From the NCBI GenBank assembly GCA_030512335.1, contig JAULSU010000002.1, positions 3,100,001-3,164,000 on the forward strand: a stretch of 64,000 nucleotides of DNA. Direction: 5' to 3'. This document shows, one piece after another, positions 20,625 to 32,770 of this stretch. Under the pieces are notes generated by a model, which was not told the DNA's origin, did no database searches, and saw only the letters and a list, made by a program, of their open reading frames with translations. This DNA comes from Immersiella caudata (taxonomy: Eukaryota > Ascomycota > Sordariomycetes > Sordariales > Lasiosphaeriaceae). The position numbers and the translations under genes are program-made. The first letter of the stretch is position 1. Each line of letters begins with the position of its first letter.

Positions 20625-23600
20625 TTGTAGCAGTTAAGGGTACTTATCGCAGAGGGGGAAAAGTTTCATCGTGGTTGGGAGGGGATAGAGGCATTGCGGG
20701 GCGTTTCGGACGCGGCTTGTACATACCAGTTTACATATCATAGACACGACATACATAGTAATGTGGACTTTATTACGTACCAACCTCCAACCTGAAACCC
20801 TGGTCCTGGGAGAAACTTACCTAGTTGACAGGATGAGACTCTCAGTGTCAACAATCAACCAGTGTTCTCCGCAGTTTTCCAACTGAACACAAACTGAAGA
20901 CTACCCCCTGAGCCACACCCAGCTTGTTCAACTCTAATTGGTTTGTCGCCAGCATGACACCGTGGCTTGACTTCAGGCAATTGTCTTTAGTCTCCACCCA
21001 CTCGGATGAAGGCATAGGGCAGCTTACTCTCAACAACAGACAACACTGTCTGCCGGGCACGCCAAGAGCACAGAACCTGCCGGACCCGCGTATTCAGTGT
21101 CGCAAAGAATACCCCTATCGCGAGATACTCAACCCTGTCAAGCTGAAGAAATGCTCGACGTGCTTCACCCGCCGTCTCATTTCACAGCCCGCGTCATGAA
21201 CGGGCTGTTCCACCAAGGGCTCCTGCATGCTAAACGCCCGGCAGCTGTCACCGAGCCTTCTCATACCGGTCATCTCTTCATCAAGGGTCAGATGCAAATC
21301 ATAGATCGTTCTGAACACGCCCCCCCCCCCTCTCTCCGGGAGCTGACCCCCGTACCGTCTTCATAGCCACCTGCAACAACCCCGAAACAAATCGACATGC
21401 ATCGCTTCTTCACCGGCGTGGCTCACCGTCCGATGTCCGTGGGGCGACACCGTGGTCTCGACCGATCAGAGTCGAGATCATCCTCTCCACCTCCACACCC
21501 ATCTGGTTACACATCAGGAAATCTGCCTCGTGTAGGGCTGAGGAAAGCCCATGAAGACAACCAGGCCAAGACATGGGACGGACGGAGGAACACAAGGGGG
21601 CAAGCGAGGGCATAGCCGCCACACGAGAGACAGCAACCCAGACACGCCGGGGCATCTATTATACCGACCCCCGCCAGTAGTGCTCGAGCGTTTCAGCTAC
21701 GTCATGGCCATAATTGCCTGTCTGCCCGCCTCAGGATAGATCGGACCAACATATGGGGGGGGGGAGGGGGGATGAGAAAGCTCCTCACTAAAGGGGGTTG
21801 CATCCGTTGACGAGTTAAGCAGCATAGGGGAAGGGGGTGGTGTCGCGATTTGTAGAGGTCTTTGTTTGTGTTGCTTGCTGACAAAAGGAAATGGCGGGTA
21901 AGCGAGTGCGATGCTTGTCGTCTTCCAGGCCAGGTAACGCAGCTTGCGCAGCCAGCATAGTTGACTCATTGTCAGGGAGAGGAATGAAGGGCTTGGACAG
22001 AAAACCGTCGAGGTTGTTGAATGGATGCCGTGGACGATTGGGAGCCTGATAAGACAGGCTCAAGTGGCAAAATGTGTGGTGCAGCAGCAATCATCAGCGT
22101 CTGTGGTTGAGAAAGGTGTGGCTGCAAAATCCGTCGGATCCGATGTTCTGACGGAGATAGCCAGGCAGCCTCAGGCCGCCGCTAGCCAAATCAATCTTTT
22201 CGCCTGATGACTCGACCATGCATGGTAAAAACGCTGGCGGCCGTTGCATCTGCACGGCTGCTGTTGTATTTGCACCAGCTTTCGGTGAACGAAGGATGAA
22301 GGTGGATACAGCGATGCAGAGCCCATGTTCTAGGTTTGGGGACCGAATAGTTGATTGATGGCAATCTGGTTCAATGCCGTTAGAGTTATTTAGGTACCGC
22401 AGCAGGCGGGCGCTAGCGATTGCCCGGAGAGAGCCCCGCCCCGCTGGTGGGTTTGGGGTTCAGGTACCAGGACCCACCCGACACCTTCCCGGTGTTCGAA
22501 TTCGGTGCTCGGTGTTTTCGGGGTGATGGGATGAACGAGGGACGGCGGTCAACGAAACCGGCTGCAGCGGTCACCACGGTAAGGCTGGCGAGGCGAGGTG
22601 CTGAGTGCGGTAAAGGACTTTGGCAAGCTTGTAGCAATGTCCTTGCGGCTGTGCAAGGAACTGAATGGGGGGGGCGCCATCCGCTCCCCACCCTTACCCT
22701 GTTTCCCCGCTCCCCACTCTCCACTCTCCACTCCCCACTCCCCACCCCACCTTCCGCGGTGCGCGGTCCCAGCAGTCAGTCAAGGTGCTGACCAGCTCTC
22801 ACGCACGAGCTCACGTTTTCTCGCGTTTGGGAAAGCGGCTCGCCAACTGGGTGCCGTCTCAGCAGCCGAGTGACCATTTTGCATCCTCCCCCGCTACCCA
22901 GTTGTTCGTCTGGGTTTCGCTGCGCTGCATGGGGAAATCTTGCAGCAGCCACGACAGACCGCCCTTCTGACTACACTTACAGGCCATTGCAAGCGAAGGA
23001 TGTGACAAATCCAACCAACCTAAAAGCGATATGGGATGTCATTTCCCATTCAGGGAATTTGAGGCATCCTCCGCTGTCGTGATTTTCGTATGCGTCGGGT
23101 TTTTTGCAGCGCCGCCCGGTTCGATAGATCGATTGGTTCGGCAGTAAGTACCTTCGCCTTCCCTTGGGTTCCGTTGGATTTTGGATTGGATTGCACGAAA
23201 TACGTCAACACGCAGACCTGGGCTTTGCAAAGGTACGGTACACAAACTCCTCAGCCGGGACAGGTAAGGACGAGCCAGACGAGCCCATACGTAATCCCTC
23301 AGCTTCAACCCGCACTCGACACGTCCCCCCCTCGACGCGTCTCCTCGCTCGCAATGCGAAATGATGCCGCGTCAGGCAGCAACTGCACAGACCCGAGACC
23401 CTCCATGTGCCAAGACCCATCAAACTTCGATCTTTGGTCACTTGCAGCCAGCCTCAGGCACCTTTCCCGGCAAACCGATTATTAATCTGTCATCAAGCCA
23501 CACGATGCATTTGCAGGTTACAGTCACGCTAGGGCATGCATGCTCCGCCAAGATCGGGTTCTCGAAGGAAACCATCCATTCATTCATTCCCTGCTTGCTT

Positions 23601-24326
23601 GCTTTTGGATATCAGAAGTAGAGTTACATGAGCGCACAAAAAGATACCTTGCCTGAGGGAGGGGGTATATGCAATCGGTAGTTTTGATGAAACCAGCAGC
23701 CAAAGATGAGAAGAATGTTCGCGTTGAAGGAGGGGAGGGAAGAAAGCGTTGGAGGAGAGAACAGGTCAAAGGAGGGGATGGAAAAGCGGGGAACCCAAAA
23801 AAAAATCGGAGGACAAATAAACCATCTCCAAACACAAGGGGCTAAGCCAAAAAAAAAAGCGTTCCCAATGTCCAATCCCAATCCTTATACCCGATCCATG
23901 AGCCGATTCGATGCATTCAGATTCGTCAGAGGAAAAAAAGATAAAGAGGAGGGAAAATAGGAATCAGAGAAGACGTGAAACAGAACTCGGCGTCTCCATG
24001 TCGGACCTGGCCGGACATTCGAATCGCGAACGTGGGATGATCGTTTCCCAACTAGAGCTGCTCAGCCAACGAGAGAAAGGTTCATGTCTCAACCGCGCCT
24101 TTGCATCCCTCATCAGCCGCATAACCACCTGCCTTTTCCAGTCAGCAAACCCACTCACCCATCATCTCGAAATGACAACAGCAAACCAAAACCAAACCAT
24201 CGGGTTTCCCAGCACCAACTCGTCAAATAAAAATTGGTAAAATCGAAAGTCAAGATTAAGCCAAAATTTAAAAACCCCCTCCCAAAAAAAAAAAAAAAGA
24301 GTCCCCTGACACTTACCTCATATAGT
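20625..24326. other. 3.7-kb convergent intergenic region
   Basis: No gene recognised. The region holds C/G homopolymer runs (about 21,319-21,328 and 21,756-21,772), a CCACTCTCC-type low-complexity block near 22,700-22,755, and A-rich patches at 23,800-23,960 and 24,230-24,300. The region next to 24,327 should be 3' UTR of the bZIP-like gene. Overlapping frames on both strands have no recognisable protein content. Confidence 0.45.
22700..22755. repeat. C/T-rich low-complexity block
   Basis: An imperfect CCACTC/CCCCAC tandem block, strongly strand-asymmetric (pyrimidines on the plus strand). It could form unusual secondary structure. No coding function is seen. Confidence 0.6.
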
Positions 24327-25355
24327 TCACACCCCCTGGTCAAATTCATAATCGTAGTAGTAGGGACTGCTTTCATCCGTCCCCCCATCGCCGGCCCCAT
24401 AGTATCGATCGTCTCCACTGCTGCCCCCATCCCCGGCGGTGCTCCCGCTAGTATAGTACCCTCCGGTAGCCGCAGGGGCATAGCCCCCGGAATACGGACT
24501 CAGGTAATACGGGTTCCCGCTCCCACTCACCGCCCCGGCATTGGATCGACTGCCGGTCCCCTGTGGGGAGCTGGTGGCCGAGGAAGCGGCATGTCCGCGG
24601 GTGACGACGTGGTGCATGTCCATGCCGCCCCACGGGAGACCCGACAGCTCGCCGCCGTCGCGGGGCAGCTCGCTAGGGGACGGGATGCGGTAGGAGCCAG
24701 CGGCGTATTGTTGGTTCTGCGCGTCTCGCTGGGCGCGGTCTTTTTGCTCGCGCGCTTTCTCTCCTGGTGTTGGGTGCCATCGTGTTAGACGACCTGGCCT
24801 GTAGGTTCTGACGTGCTAGACAGGCTATGGCAACTTACGAAACTTGCGTTGCGCAATGCGGTTTTGGATGCGCCTCCTCTCTTCCGGTTCCGTGATCTCA
24901 GTCCAGTCATCCGACTTCCCCTTCCCCTTGTCCTTGTCCTTCTTGGAGGACGAGGACGAGGTCGAGTGGTGCCTTGATGATCGCGACGACATCTTGTTGG
25001 ACTTCTCTCGTTCTGTGTCAGAGCCCGAGTCAACGGTTGCTGGTTTGCCTTCTTTGCGTTTCCTGCTGCTGCTGCTGCCCTTGTCTTTGGAGGACTTCTT
25101 GCTGTGGCGGTGGTGGCGCGAGCTGGTTGCTGTTGGCGTTGGTGGCTCTTCGTCTTCTTCTTCTTCGTCGTCTTCACCGTACCCGTAGCTGTAGCTGTAG
25201 GCTTGCCCGGAAGCTTCTCCCTCAACGTAAATCTCGGGAGGGAGCTCGTCAGAATACTGGTAGTATCCCAATGCTTGTTGCTGCTGCGTGTAGTAGGTCG
25301 AGGGATGCCCAGTTGGGTCTGTATCTTGGTCTTGGGTGTGTTGGTATGCAGACAT
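24327..25355 (-). CDS. bZIP-like protein with basic region but no leucine zipper
   Basis: Two exons, 25355-24839 and 24763-24327, give 317 residues. The 75-bp intron has GTAAGT, CTAAC and CAG, and interrupts the codon for Arg-173 at the end of the basic region. The N-terminus is Tyr/Gln-rich, followed by an acidic DDEEEEDEE run and a long Lys/Ser/His-rich segment. The basic region (EERRRIQNRIAQRKFR, residues 158-173) has the fungal Yap/Pap1-type N-R-x-A-Q-x-x-F-R DNA-contact signature. After the junction the sequence continues EKAREQKDRAQRDAQN, with no leucines at heptad positions, and then a Gly/Ser/Tyr-rich low-complexity tail with SGGYAPAATGGYYTSGS character. It is probably a nuclear DNA-binding protein, but how it would dimerise is unclear. 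Upstream lies an unusually long gene-poor region of about 6 kb. Family identity beyond bZIP-like is not known to me. Confidence 0.8.
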
Positions 25356-28300
25356 CTCAACAGGAGGTCGGGATCGGTAGGGGAAAGCAGGTAGGGTTGG
25401 GAGAGGGTAACGAGAGGTGCTCGCTCAGGGGAGAAGGGATGGGAGGTGTCTGATTTTGACCTACAAGGCTGAAGACAGCTAGCCAATACCGGAGAGAACA
25501 AGGAAGTGGTAGCTCCTTAAATAAGGGGCCGGGTATGATGTTGACAAGGACGATCGAGCAGAAGGCTCCCGTGGTGAGACGTGGTAGGCGCTTCTTTTGG
25601 CGGCTCTGCTTTGCTCTGCCTCGTCCGGCCTTCGAAGACCGAACACCGACGGGGAGTGTAGTCGGGCACTCGACGAGCAAGGGGGGCGAAGGCTGAGGGT
25701 GAGTTTGGAAGGATCCTGGGAATGGGCAAAATGAAGCCTATTCTGGCCGAACGTGGTTGCTGGACTGGTGGTCGGGAGGAAGCCGAGGAGCGATGTGGAA
25801 GGGCAAGCCAGGGCTGCCACGAGTGAACCATATAAGACGGGCTGTCCCGAAGCGGGCGTCGTGATCTGGGCGAATTGTATGGATATGGGATGGAGTCAAA
25901 GCCCCGGCTGCCGGCGATGTGTAGACGAGGTCCTGTGAGTAGATGGACATACCGATGTACCACTGACTGCATATCCATACCGATACTCGAATAAGCGGCA
26001 GGGCTTAGGCTGTGGGGACGATAGCCGGTCATAGGAAAGCGGGACGCGGATGGCAAGGGGGGGCGAGAAAGCGTGGTGGCCAGCAAGCCCACAGGCATGC
26101 CGTTGCCGTCATGGCGGTTGGATGGGACCACTGGGGAGTTTTGGGCTGGAAAGGGGGGGAGGGGTGCGCTGCGTGGTCCCCCATCCGCCATCTGCAGCGC
26201 CTAGAGGGGTGAGGGGGGGTGTGTGCTTGTGAGGGGGTGCCAGGACAGGGACACCCTGTCCCTCTCCACAGCGCCGTTTCCCTCTACTAGACGCATGTTC
26301 CTCATGGGGGTGACGGTGTAAGTGGTGCTGTCGTGACCAGCCAGATCGAGAGCCGAGGGCAATATACTCAGGGCAACTCTAAGCCTCGCTGCTGTATGCA
26401 ACCCTACCTACCCACAGTCAATCACCCGGCAAGTCTTAGACGTTGTGCCGTGCTCCACCGGGCAGGCAGGCTAGGATCTGCGAGCATGTTAGGTAAACGA
26501 GACGGCCAGCTGAGGAGCCAATTCTGGCTTTGCTGTGGATCCCCGTTGATGTGTTATCGGGGGATTCGAACCGAGTAATACGATCAGCGAGACATCACCT
26601 TGCTTGCCCACCAAAACAGCGCCGCTCAGGTAAACCAAGGGGGATAAAAATACTCGTCTCGCTTCCCCACCGGCCACTGCCGTAGCCTCCCAGGGCAGCA
26701 AATGAGGGACTGTGTTTCAGGTCCAGGCACAAGGCAATTACACTGCGCGAGTGAAGGATGACAGGGCCAGGGGAACAAGACCAGGGGACGCCGCTGGGCG
26801 GGAGGATGCTGCTGATCATTTTTGTCACTCGGCAAGTGGTGGAAATCGAATGGAACCCTACCTACTGTAGCATGCGGTAGTAACGCAGCAGGTAGCTATT
26901 CCGCGGTGTGTAGGTACTTGCACGGTTGCCAGAAATCCCCGGTTCGGAGGTCGGCGGACACGACGGATGACTTGCTTCGAGGCTCCAACTCATCTAAACA
27001 GGCGACACAACTTCGCGATCCGTGGGAAGCGCAACGACCCGCGGGCGATTCCGGAGTCGCAGGTGCGCGTGGAAGCCACATGGTGACAAAATTTTGTGCT
27101 TTCCGTTTGTGTCGACCCTGTCTCCACGTCATTGCTATCCCGGCTGGTGCCTTTGGCGTGTAAGTGGTGTCGCGGCGGCAGGCACCGCTCCATCCTAAGG
27201 ACGACACGGCCGCGTATGTCAGTCCACCGCGCGGCTCTCGGTTCTGGGACAAAACTTCCATATTGAGGGGGCATCTTTCCGACTCGAACTACGTACCCGC
27301 AACTGTAGTACCTGGTGGTGGTTGTCAGGCAACCAGGTCGAAACCTCTTTTCCGCCTGTCAGGTCAGGCTATGAGCCCGCTGCCGTGATTGGCAAGTGCA
27401 CTGTGTCCGCAGACCGGATTGAGTCTTTCTCGGTGGACGGGATGAGAGCCGGGAGAGGCGGAGGCCAATATTCCGCATTCCGCACCCACCATCTGTTGAC
27501 TTTGCAGACACGCAGCACTGACAGAGAGAGTTGGTGACCGTGGTGAATGGGTATCGTTATCAGCTCCCAGCCTTGTGACTCGGGCAGCTGGCGGAGATGC
27601 AAGCGGCCTGAGGCTGTGGGTGTCTGCAGGTTGGCCGTGGGTTTTCCAGGCCCCTCCCCGCCAAATGTGTCCATGGGAGGGCGCGGGTGGGATTTAGCCC
27701 CCTCGTTTTCCTCCGCAGTACCCTATGCGCTGGAGACACTGACAGAGAGCTCCCCCAAACCCAGTCTTGGCACACGCCAGCACCTGAGAGTGACCCCTGC
27801 AACCGCTGCAATCGCGCTGCAGCAAGAAACGCAGGCCTAAGCTTAGTTGAGAAGGTCAATACGAAGAATCGCCCTATAGGTGGCTTACTATCAGGGCGGC
27901 GTCGGACAGCTTTCAACGGCGTTGCAACAGAAATTGCCGTGGCGTTTGCTCGAGCCCACGGCGCGTTTACACGCGAGCTCTGCTCCCGTTCCCCCATCTT
28001 CGGGGAGCAATAAGCTCAATCTGCACCGCCACATTCCAAACCCCGCCAGACCACGATGCCGATGCGCACACTTCCTGGAAACTTAGACAGCGGATATATT
28101 GGAAGTCGTCACAATTCGCCCAAGAGATCCCCAATGCCTGTTCAGCTGAACGTGCCTGGATCTTTCATGGTATCTAGGAGGCTTCCCCTGAGTTCCGCGC
28201 TCTCGCACGGCCACACGGCCCCACGTTGCATGTCGTCAAGACCTCTTTTTTTGTTTGGAGTGTGGCCCGAGACCGTGGTCCATCCGACCTCCAGCCAAAG

Positions 28301-31300
28301 TTGCAGCGGCACGACATTCAGGATGCGGACCGCCGTTCTTCAGCTGAGAAACATGGCCCACCAATGAGATGTTGAAACCTGCATCTGCCATAACATTCCT
28401 TCCGGAATTAGCTCTCGCCTGTTACCTAACCTTGAAATTACCACAACTCTGGGAGAAGGACGTTCTTGCGAGCAACACGTCCTGGATAGCGATAACACAC
28501 GGGAAGCAGCATATGTCGAAACGGCCAACAATGCCCCATGACTGAGCAGGGGCGGGTTGTCACACCCTAAGAGTGGCCGCCCTGGGAAATCTCCTGGCTC
28601 TTGGGCGTGATTATTGAAGGCTCGTGGGCCGCCCGCAAACCATGCCATCCCGCATCTCTCCGCAGGTTTGCGCGCGCATGCAGATGGCGGCGATGGGAGT
28701 TACTTGAGACTTGAAGACAAAGCCCCCTGGTCTCGACGCCCTGACACTCCCGATGAAAGTACCGGTTCCAGATGTGGAAAAGAACGTGCATCGCAAGGCG
28801 TTTTCTTGGGTTCTTGAAGCGGCCCCCAACACGATCGTAGCTGACGGCACAATCGAAGCTGCTGCTCGACCTCGGCACAGGTGCCGCGGCCGTTGGATGA
28901 GGCACCCGTCGCCGGCCGATTGTCCGGTATCGCCGAGAATTCAAGACCGCTCAAGAGCATCTCACGACGCTCTCCATGACCCCATGCTCCATCGACGGCA
29001 TTTTTGTTGACACAGAGGCAGCTCCACGTTGTTTCAGAGGCGACGAACCGCAACTCTGCCTTGCCAAGCCCTCTGAGCAGATGGCAGATGTAACCTTTGG
29101 TGCGCGTGTTGGTGGTCGGTAGATTTTCGGGTGAGTTTCAATCGGATGAATCCATCCCCGATCTGATGGCCAGCCATACCCCGCTGATTGCGATCCGGAT
29201 TCAACCCATGTCTTGAGGCTTAGACCTGCCATAACCCCTCTTTGCTGGAGTCCGAGTGCTGGAAGATTTCAGCCGCAGTATGTTTAGCAGCGGAGGAACT
29301 TTAAATGAGACGATCATCGCTGTTCTCCCGCGCCGAGTGCTTCGAATCCTGGCTGTGTTTCGCGGCTCGGAATGACTGGTGGGAACAACCTCTGCCAGAC
29401 GGGCGGGGCAATTTGGCTTGGAATAGCTTCATACCCTGTTCTGCACACTTTCTCGATCCGGGTCATAACGCTGTCGCGCCATTTGTGCGACGGGCCGTCG
29501 GCAGAGGTGGTGATGTGCTGTAGCTTGCAAGTTCACAGCCTCAATGAGATGGTCGCCGTCCCAGAACCCTGTTTTGGCACTTGGTGGCCCGGCAAAGACA
29601 TTGGGGGTCGTCTCGTCGATGCGAAAATAACCTCAAACCGCTCCACAAGACACGCTCCTTGATCTGGCAGGCGATCCAACCTGGGGCCGGCAGAGACATG
29701 CGCTAGAGAACCAGTTTCCGTGCAGAGTAAGTAACTCAGTCCAAGGTGGCGGTGACTCACTTCGTGACGGAGTGGCAGGCAACCTAGACGCTCCAAGCAC
29801 TCGCTTTCAGGAGTCTGAGCGTGTACTCCCGTAACGTTGAGTTCCCCAACGAGGACCAGCACTCACTCTCTCGCCCAAATGCGAACTGCCACACTTAGCT
29901 CCTCCCCCACATCTGAGGATATGCATGCAACAAGACCACCAGAATGGGAGGTTCCAAAACTGGTCCGGCAGGACTAAAGACCGAGTTCCGCCGTTGTCAC
30001 GTCCAGATGATACCATCGACCCTTCAATTGGCGCGTACGGCGGTTACATCGGAGACCCGACGACGAGGGGTCTTTCCACGCCAGCGTACTGGATCAACGC
30101 CCCCTTCGCAATTGTTGAGTTGACCGCCAATCCACTCGGGAAGATGGGATAGGTTCGGGGCCGGGTATTGGCGGAGAGGGCGCAAAAAAGAAAGGAGTCG
30201 GACAGACCGAAGCTACCGAGGTCGACTGGTCGAATTCCGGGAACTTTCAACGGATCTTCGAGCCTGTGAGTCACGTCACCCTCCCAAAACCAAGCTCCAA
30301 TCGCTGGTTCCAGCGAGCCCCCGACAAGCTTGCGCTCGGCATCGTTGAAACTGGAGTAGGAATCCCGTCGCCAGGCGTCAATTCTAGAGAAATGAGTCAA
30401 CACAACGATATTACGCATTCGACATGAGTTGGTGACTTACGTTGTTCGTAGGTGAGTGTCCTTCAGGAAAAGCGCGTTCGCGTCACCCGTACGAATATCG
30501 GGGTCGGCGCCATCTCTCCAAGGGGGGTGACGTCAGCTACCAATCCCAAAAGCTAATTCGTGAGCCAAAAAATCGCTTTGGTCGAGCAGACGATTGATGA
30601 AATTGAGAAAGCCCGTAGTTGGGGTTCGGGATTGGAGCGTTGCTTGCGTTAAGTATTCGTGTGCGCCGCGTGGAACTGTTGGCTCCCTCCCGGGCTCAAC
30701 TCGGTGATTTTATCCACTGACCATGGCACCATCCGCGCATCGTAGCTGCCGTTCCCCTTCGCCAAACCCTCGGTTTCGCCTTGCCAAATCTGCCAATGCG
30801 GGAATCCTGCGTTGGCGATCCACATACCCGGTATTACTACCGTCAGCCCTATGGCCTCACAAGATGAAACGAATGATGGGCTCCAGGATTTCCGAAACTA
30901 GGCTGACTATGTTGATTAAACGAGGCAGAGATCGAGGCAGAAAGCCCATGCAGCATCCTTCTTCCACCCGATGCTTTGGCTTCGATCCAGGAAAGTGTGT
31001 CTGGCCCAGTAACGGGACGCGCCGTCGGAGCTTTCCGTTTGGCGTCAATCCAAACCGGGCGGTATTAGTCAAGGCTGATTAACGCGAGGTCTGACGCGGT
31101 TGTGGTGTTTGGATAGGCTAGTGGGGGCATGTACCAGCGTTGACGCTGCGCGTGGCGTCCAGTCCGCTTCTCATGAAGGGAAGGGCAACTGGTCCCGAAT
31201 CTCGGGCCGCAAAGTGCAGCACAGCTCTGGTGAGATTAAGTCTACACTTCATGCAGTCCGACATTACAACCCCAAAAAGAGTCAATTGGCCAATCACTTT

Positions 31301-31439
31301 GGGCTTCCGTGCTCAAGAGGTCCAGTCTGGTAGTGGGTCGCAAAGTCTTCTAAAATACAGATTGTACATACGGATGGCCCTATCTCTACAGCGCGGCGCG
31401 GAAAGAATACCGCCCACCTAGACATGATGCTTGCTGTCG
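25356..31439. other. 6.1-kb gene-poor region upstream of the bZIP-like gene
   Basis: The largest gap in the window. It is the upstream region of the bZIP-like gene (minus) and the downstream region of mS41 (minus). I find no long or domain-bearing frame and no terminal repeats or transposase-like sequence. One spliceable minus-strand frame near 30.0-30.5 kb is annotated separately. Possibilities are a long promoter with upstream non-coding transcripts, an eroded gene region, or species-specific genes I cannot recognise. Confidence 0.4.
30044..30512 (-). other. Spliceable unidentified coding-like segment
   Basis: On the minus strand, a frame ending at 30441 (GADPDIRTGDANALFLKD, then THLRTT) is followed by a textbook 57-bp intron at 30440-30384 (GTAAGT donor, TTGACTCAT branch-like, CTAG acceptor). 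The frame continues without shift as IDAWRRDSYSSFNDAERK and AIGAWFWEG down to a stop at 30044. A second protein-like piece in another frame (GFLNFINRLLDQSDFLAHEL) lies just upstream at about 30,560-30,650. The segments look more coding-like than their surroundings, but I cannot find a start or identify a family. It may be part of a real multi-exon gene or an eroded one. Confidence 0.3.
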
Positions 31440-32150
31440 TTATTGCTGCCTCTCCCTCGCAGCTTTCCGTTCGGCCACGCGCCTCTTGAAACGCACCTCC
31501 GCCTGTCTCCGCTCACCACCGTCGATCTTGCGGCCCTGCTTGAGCTCCCACATCCCCTCTGTCACCTTGATGCAGGCGCCGCCGCCCTCTACAGGAAGGG
31601 CATAGGGGCCAGAAATTGCGCTGGTTCCCTTGACCTTGTACCCTTTAGGCCTAGCCAGTTGATCCCGCGGAACTTCTTCCACCTCCTTCCCAGGCGGTAC
31701 GTTGACGACATGTCTCAGCGTCATGAAAGGCGTCTTTTCCGTTTTCAAGATATCCAGGTTGGCAACTCCATTTTCCACATATAGCAGGTCTCCTCCGGGG
31801 CCGAACCTGCCTTCCCGGAAGTGATTCAGACGGGCTCGAAGATATCTCCGTTTTCGTGCTGGCTCCACTCCAAGTTCTTTCATCTGCTCACTGGTCAAAG
31901 TGAACAGGGCGTCCCAGGTTGGGAATTTCGAGGCGAACTCTTTCGTATCCCGTCCGATCAGCGTAAGGAACGTTTCGACGTCCGGGACAAAAGGGGTCGT
32001 GGGTGGAATCTGCGGTGCAGCGCCAGGGGCTGCAGGCTTATAGGTATGTGCCCATCGTGTGTGGGCTCTGAGACTAGCGGTGATGATCGGGTTGGCAGCG
32101 CATGGGCGGAATAGAAGCCCTAAGGCGGATTGTATCCTCAGCGACTTCAT
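31440..32150 (-). CDS. FYV4: Mitochondrial small ribosomal subunit protein mS41 (Fyv4, IGR motif)
   Basis: A single exon of 236 residues. The first 40 residues are Arg/Ser/Ala-rich and lack acidic residues, as expected for a mitochondrial presequence. The family core follows: PDVETFLTLIGRDTKEF with the diagnostic Ile-Gly-Arg at 65-67, then FPTWDALFTLTSEQMKELGV and the basic ARKRRYLRARLNHFREG segment. This SAM-like IGR domain defines the Fyv4/mS41 family of the mitochondrial small subunit. The C-terminal extension of about 120 residues is longer than in yeast Fyv4 and ends in a basic KRRVAERKAARERQQ tail. The start at 32150 is the first ATG of the frame and leaves 620 bp to the divergent Irc20-like gene. 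The two promoters probably share that space. Confidence 0.9.
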   Translation of the reverse strand: MKSLRIQSALGLLFRPCAANPIITASLRAHTRWAHTYKPAAPGAAPQIPPTTPFVPDVETFLTLIGRDTKEFASKFPTWDALFTLTSEQMKELGVEPARKRRYLRARLNHFREGRFGPGGDLLYVENGVANLDILKTEKTPFMTLRHVVNVPPGKEVEEVPRDQLARPKGYKVKGTSAISGPYALPVEGGGACIKVTEGMWELKQGRKIDGGERRQAEVRFKRRVAERKAARERQQ

Positions 32151-32770
32151 TCCTGCTGTTTTCGCGTGTCAGCTGGGTTGCCAAGGGGGGAGAATGAAGA
32201 GTGTACCTATTGTGGAATTTCCCCAAGAAATCGAATTGGGGCGGTGGTCATGACAAGCAACACGGCTCCGGGGGGTTGGATAGCTGTTCTCGACCACGCG
32301 GTTGCGCTGATGGAGATGCGAGTTCTGGAAAGCTTTGCTGAGCTGCCACGTGACTGCCAAATCCGCGACAGGGATCTTATGCTTGGTCCGAGCGCCTAAA
32401 GTTGAGAAATATGGGGCTCTCCCGGCGCGCTAGGCACCACTGGGCAATCTGCATGCGGGAAAGCGGGTCCACCGACGGTAGCCCACACTGCCGTGTAAGT
32501 CCGACCTTCATGTTCCTTCCCTCTTTCCACCTACTAACTCTTTTTCAGAACATCATCGCCTTCAGGTCGCCCGTCTGTTACCGATTGCAACTATTGACGC
32601 GCCCAGAGCCCACCGTCTCTTTGAGCAAGAAAACGCCGTGTTTTTACCACGTCAATGTCTTCACAACGGCCTTGATGCTTATCAACCCCGGCATCGCTGC
32701 ACTCTTTTGTTGCCAGACGTGCTTTCTTCCTCGCCACTGAACCCGTCACCCACCACATCGCTCACCCACG
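32151..32770. other. Divergent promoter between mS41 and Irc20-like gene
   Basis: This 620-bp region holds both promoters. It also contains a well-formed short intron in the plus-strand leader, listed separately. No coding sequence is supported. Confidence 0.6.
32495..32548 (+). other. Predicted 5' UTR intron of the Irc20-like gene
   Basis: A 54-bp segment has a GTAAGT donor at 32495-32500, a CTAAC branch point at 32534-32538 and a polypyrimidine-CAG acceptor ending at 32548. It lies about 220 nt upstream of the start codon at 32771, in sequence with no matching protein frame, so a spliced non-coding leader is the simplest reading. Confidence 0.6.

Noticed and set aside
26565..26585. Minus-strand GGTTCGAATCC string resembling a tRNA B-box
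   Set aside because: The flanking bases cannot form the T-arm stem (CTCGG against CCCCC) and no acceptor or anticodon arm is found around it.
25356..31439. Transposon or repeat-induced-mutation remnant as explanation of the large gap
   Set aside because: No terminal repeats, target-site duplications, transposase or reverse-transcriptase motifs, and no AT-rich TpA-enriched block of the kind such mutation leaves.
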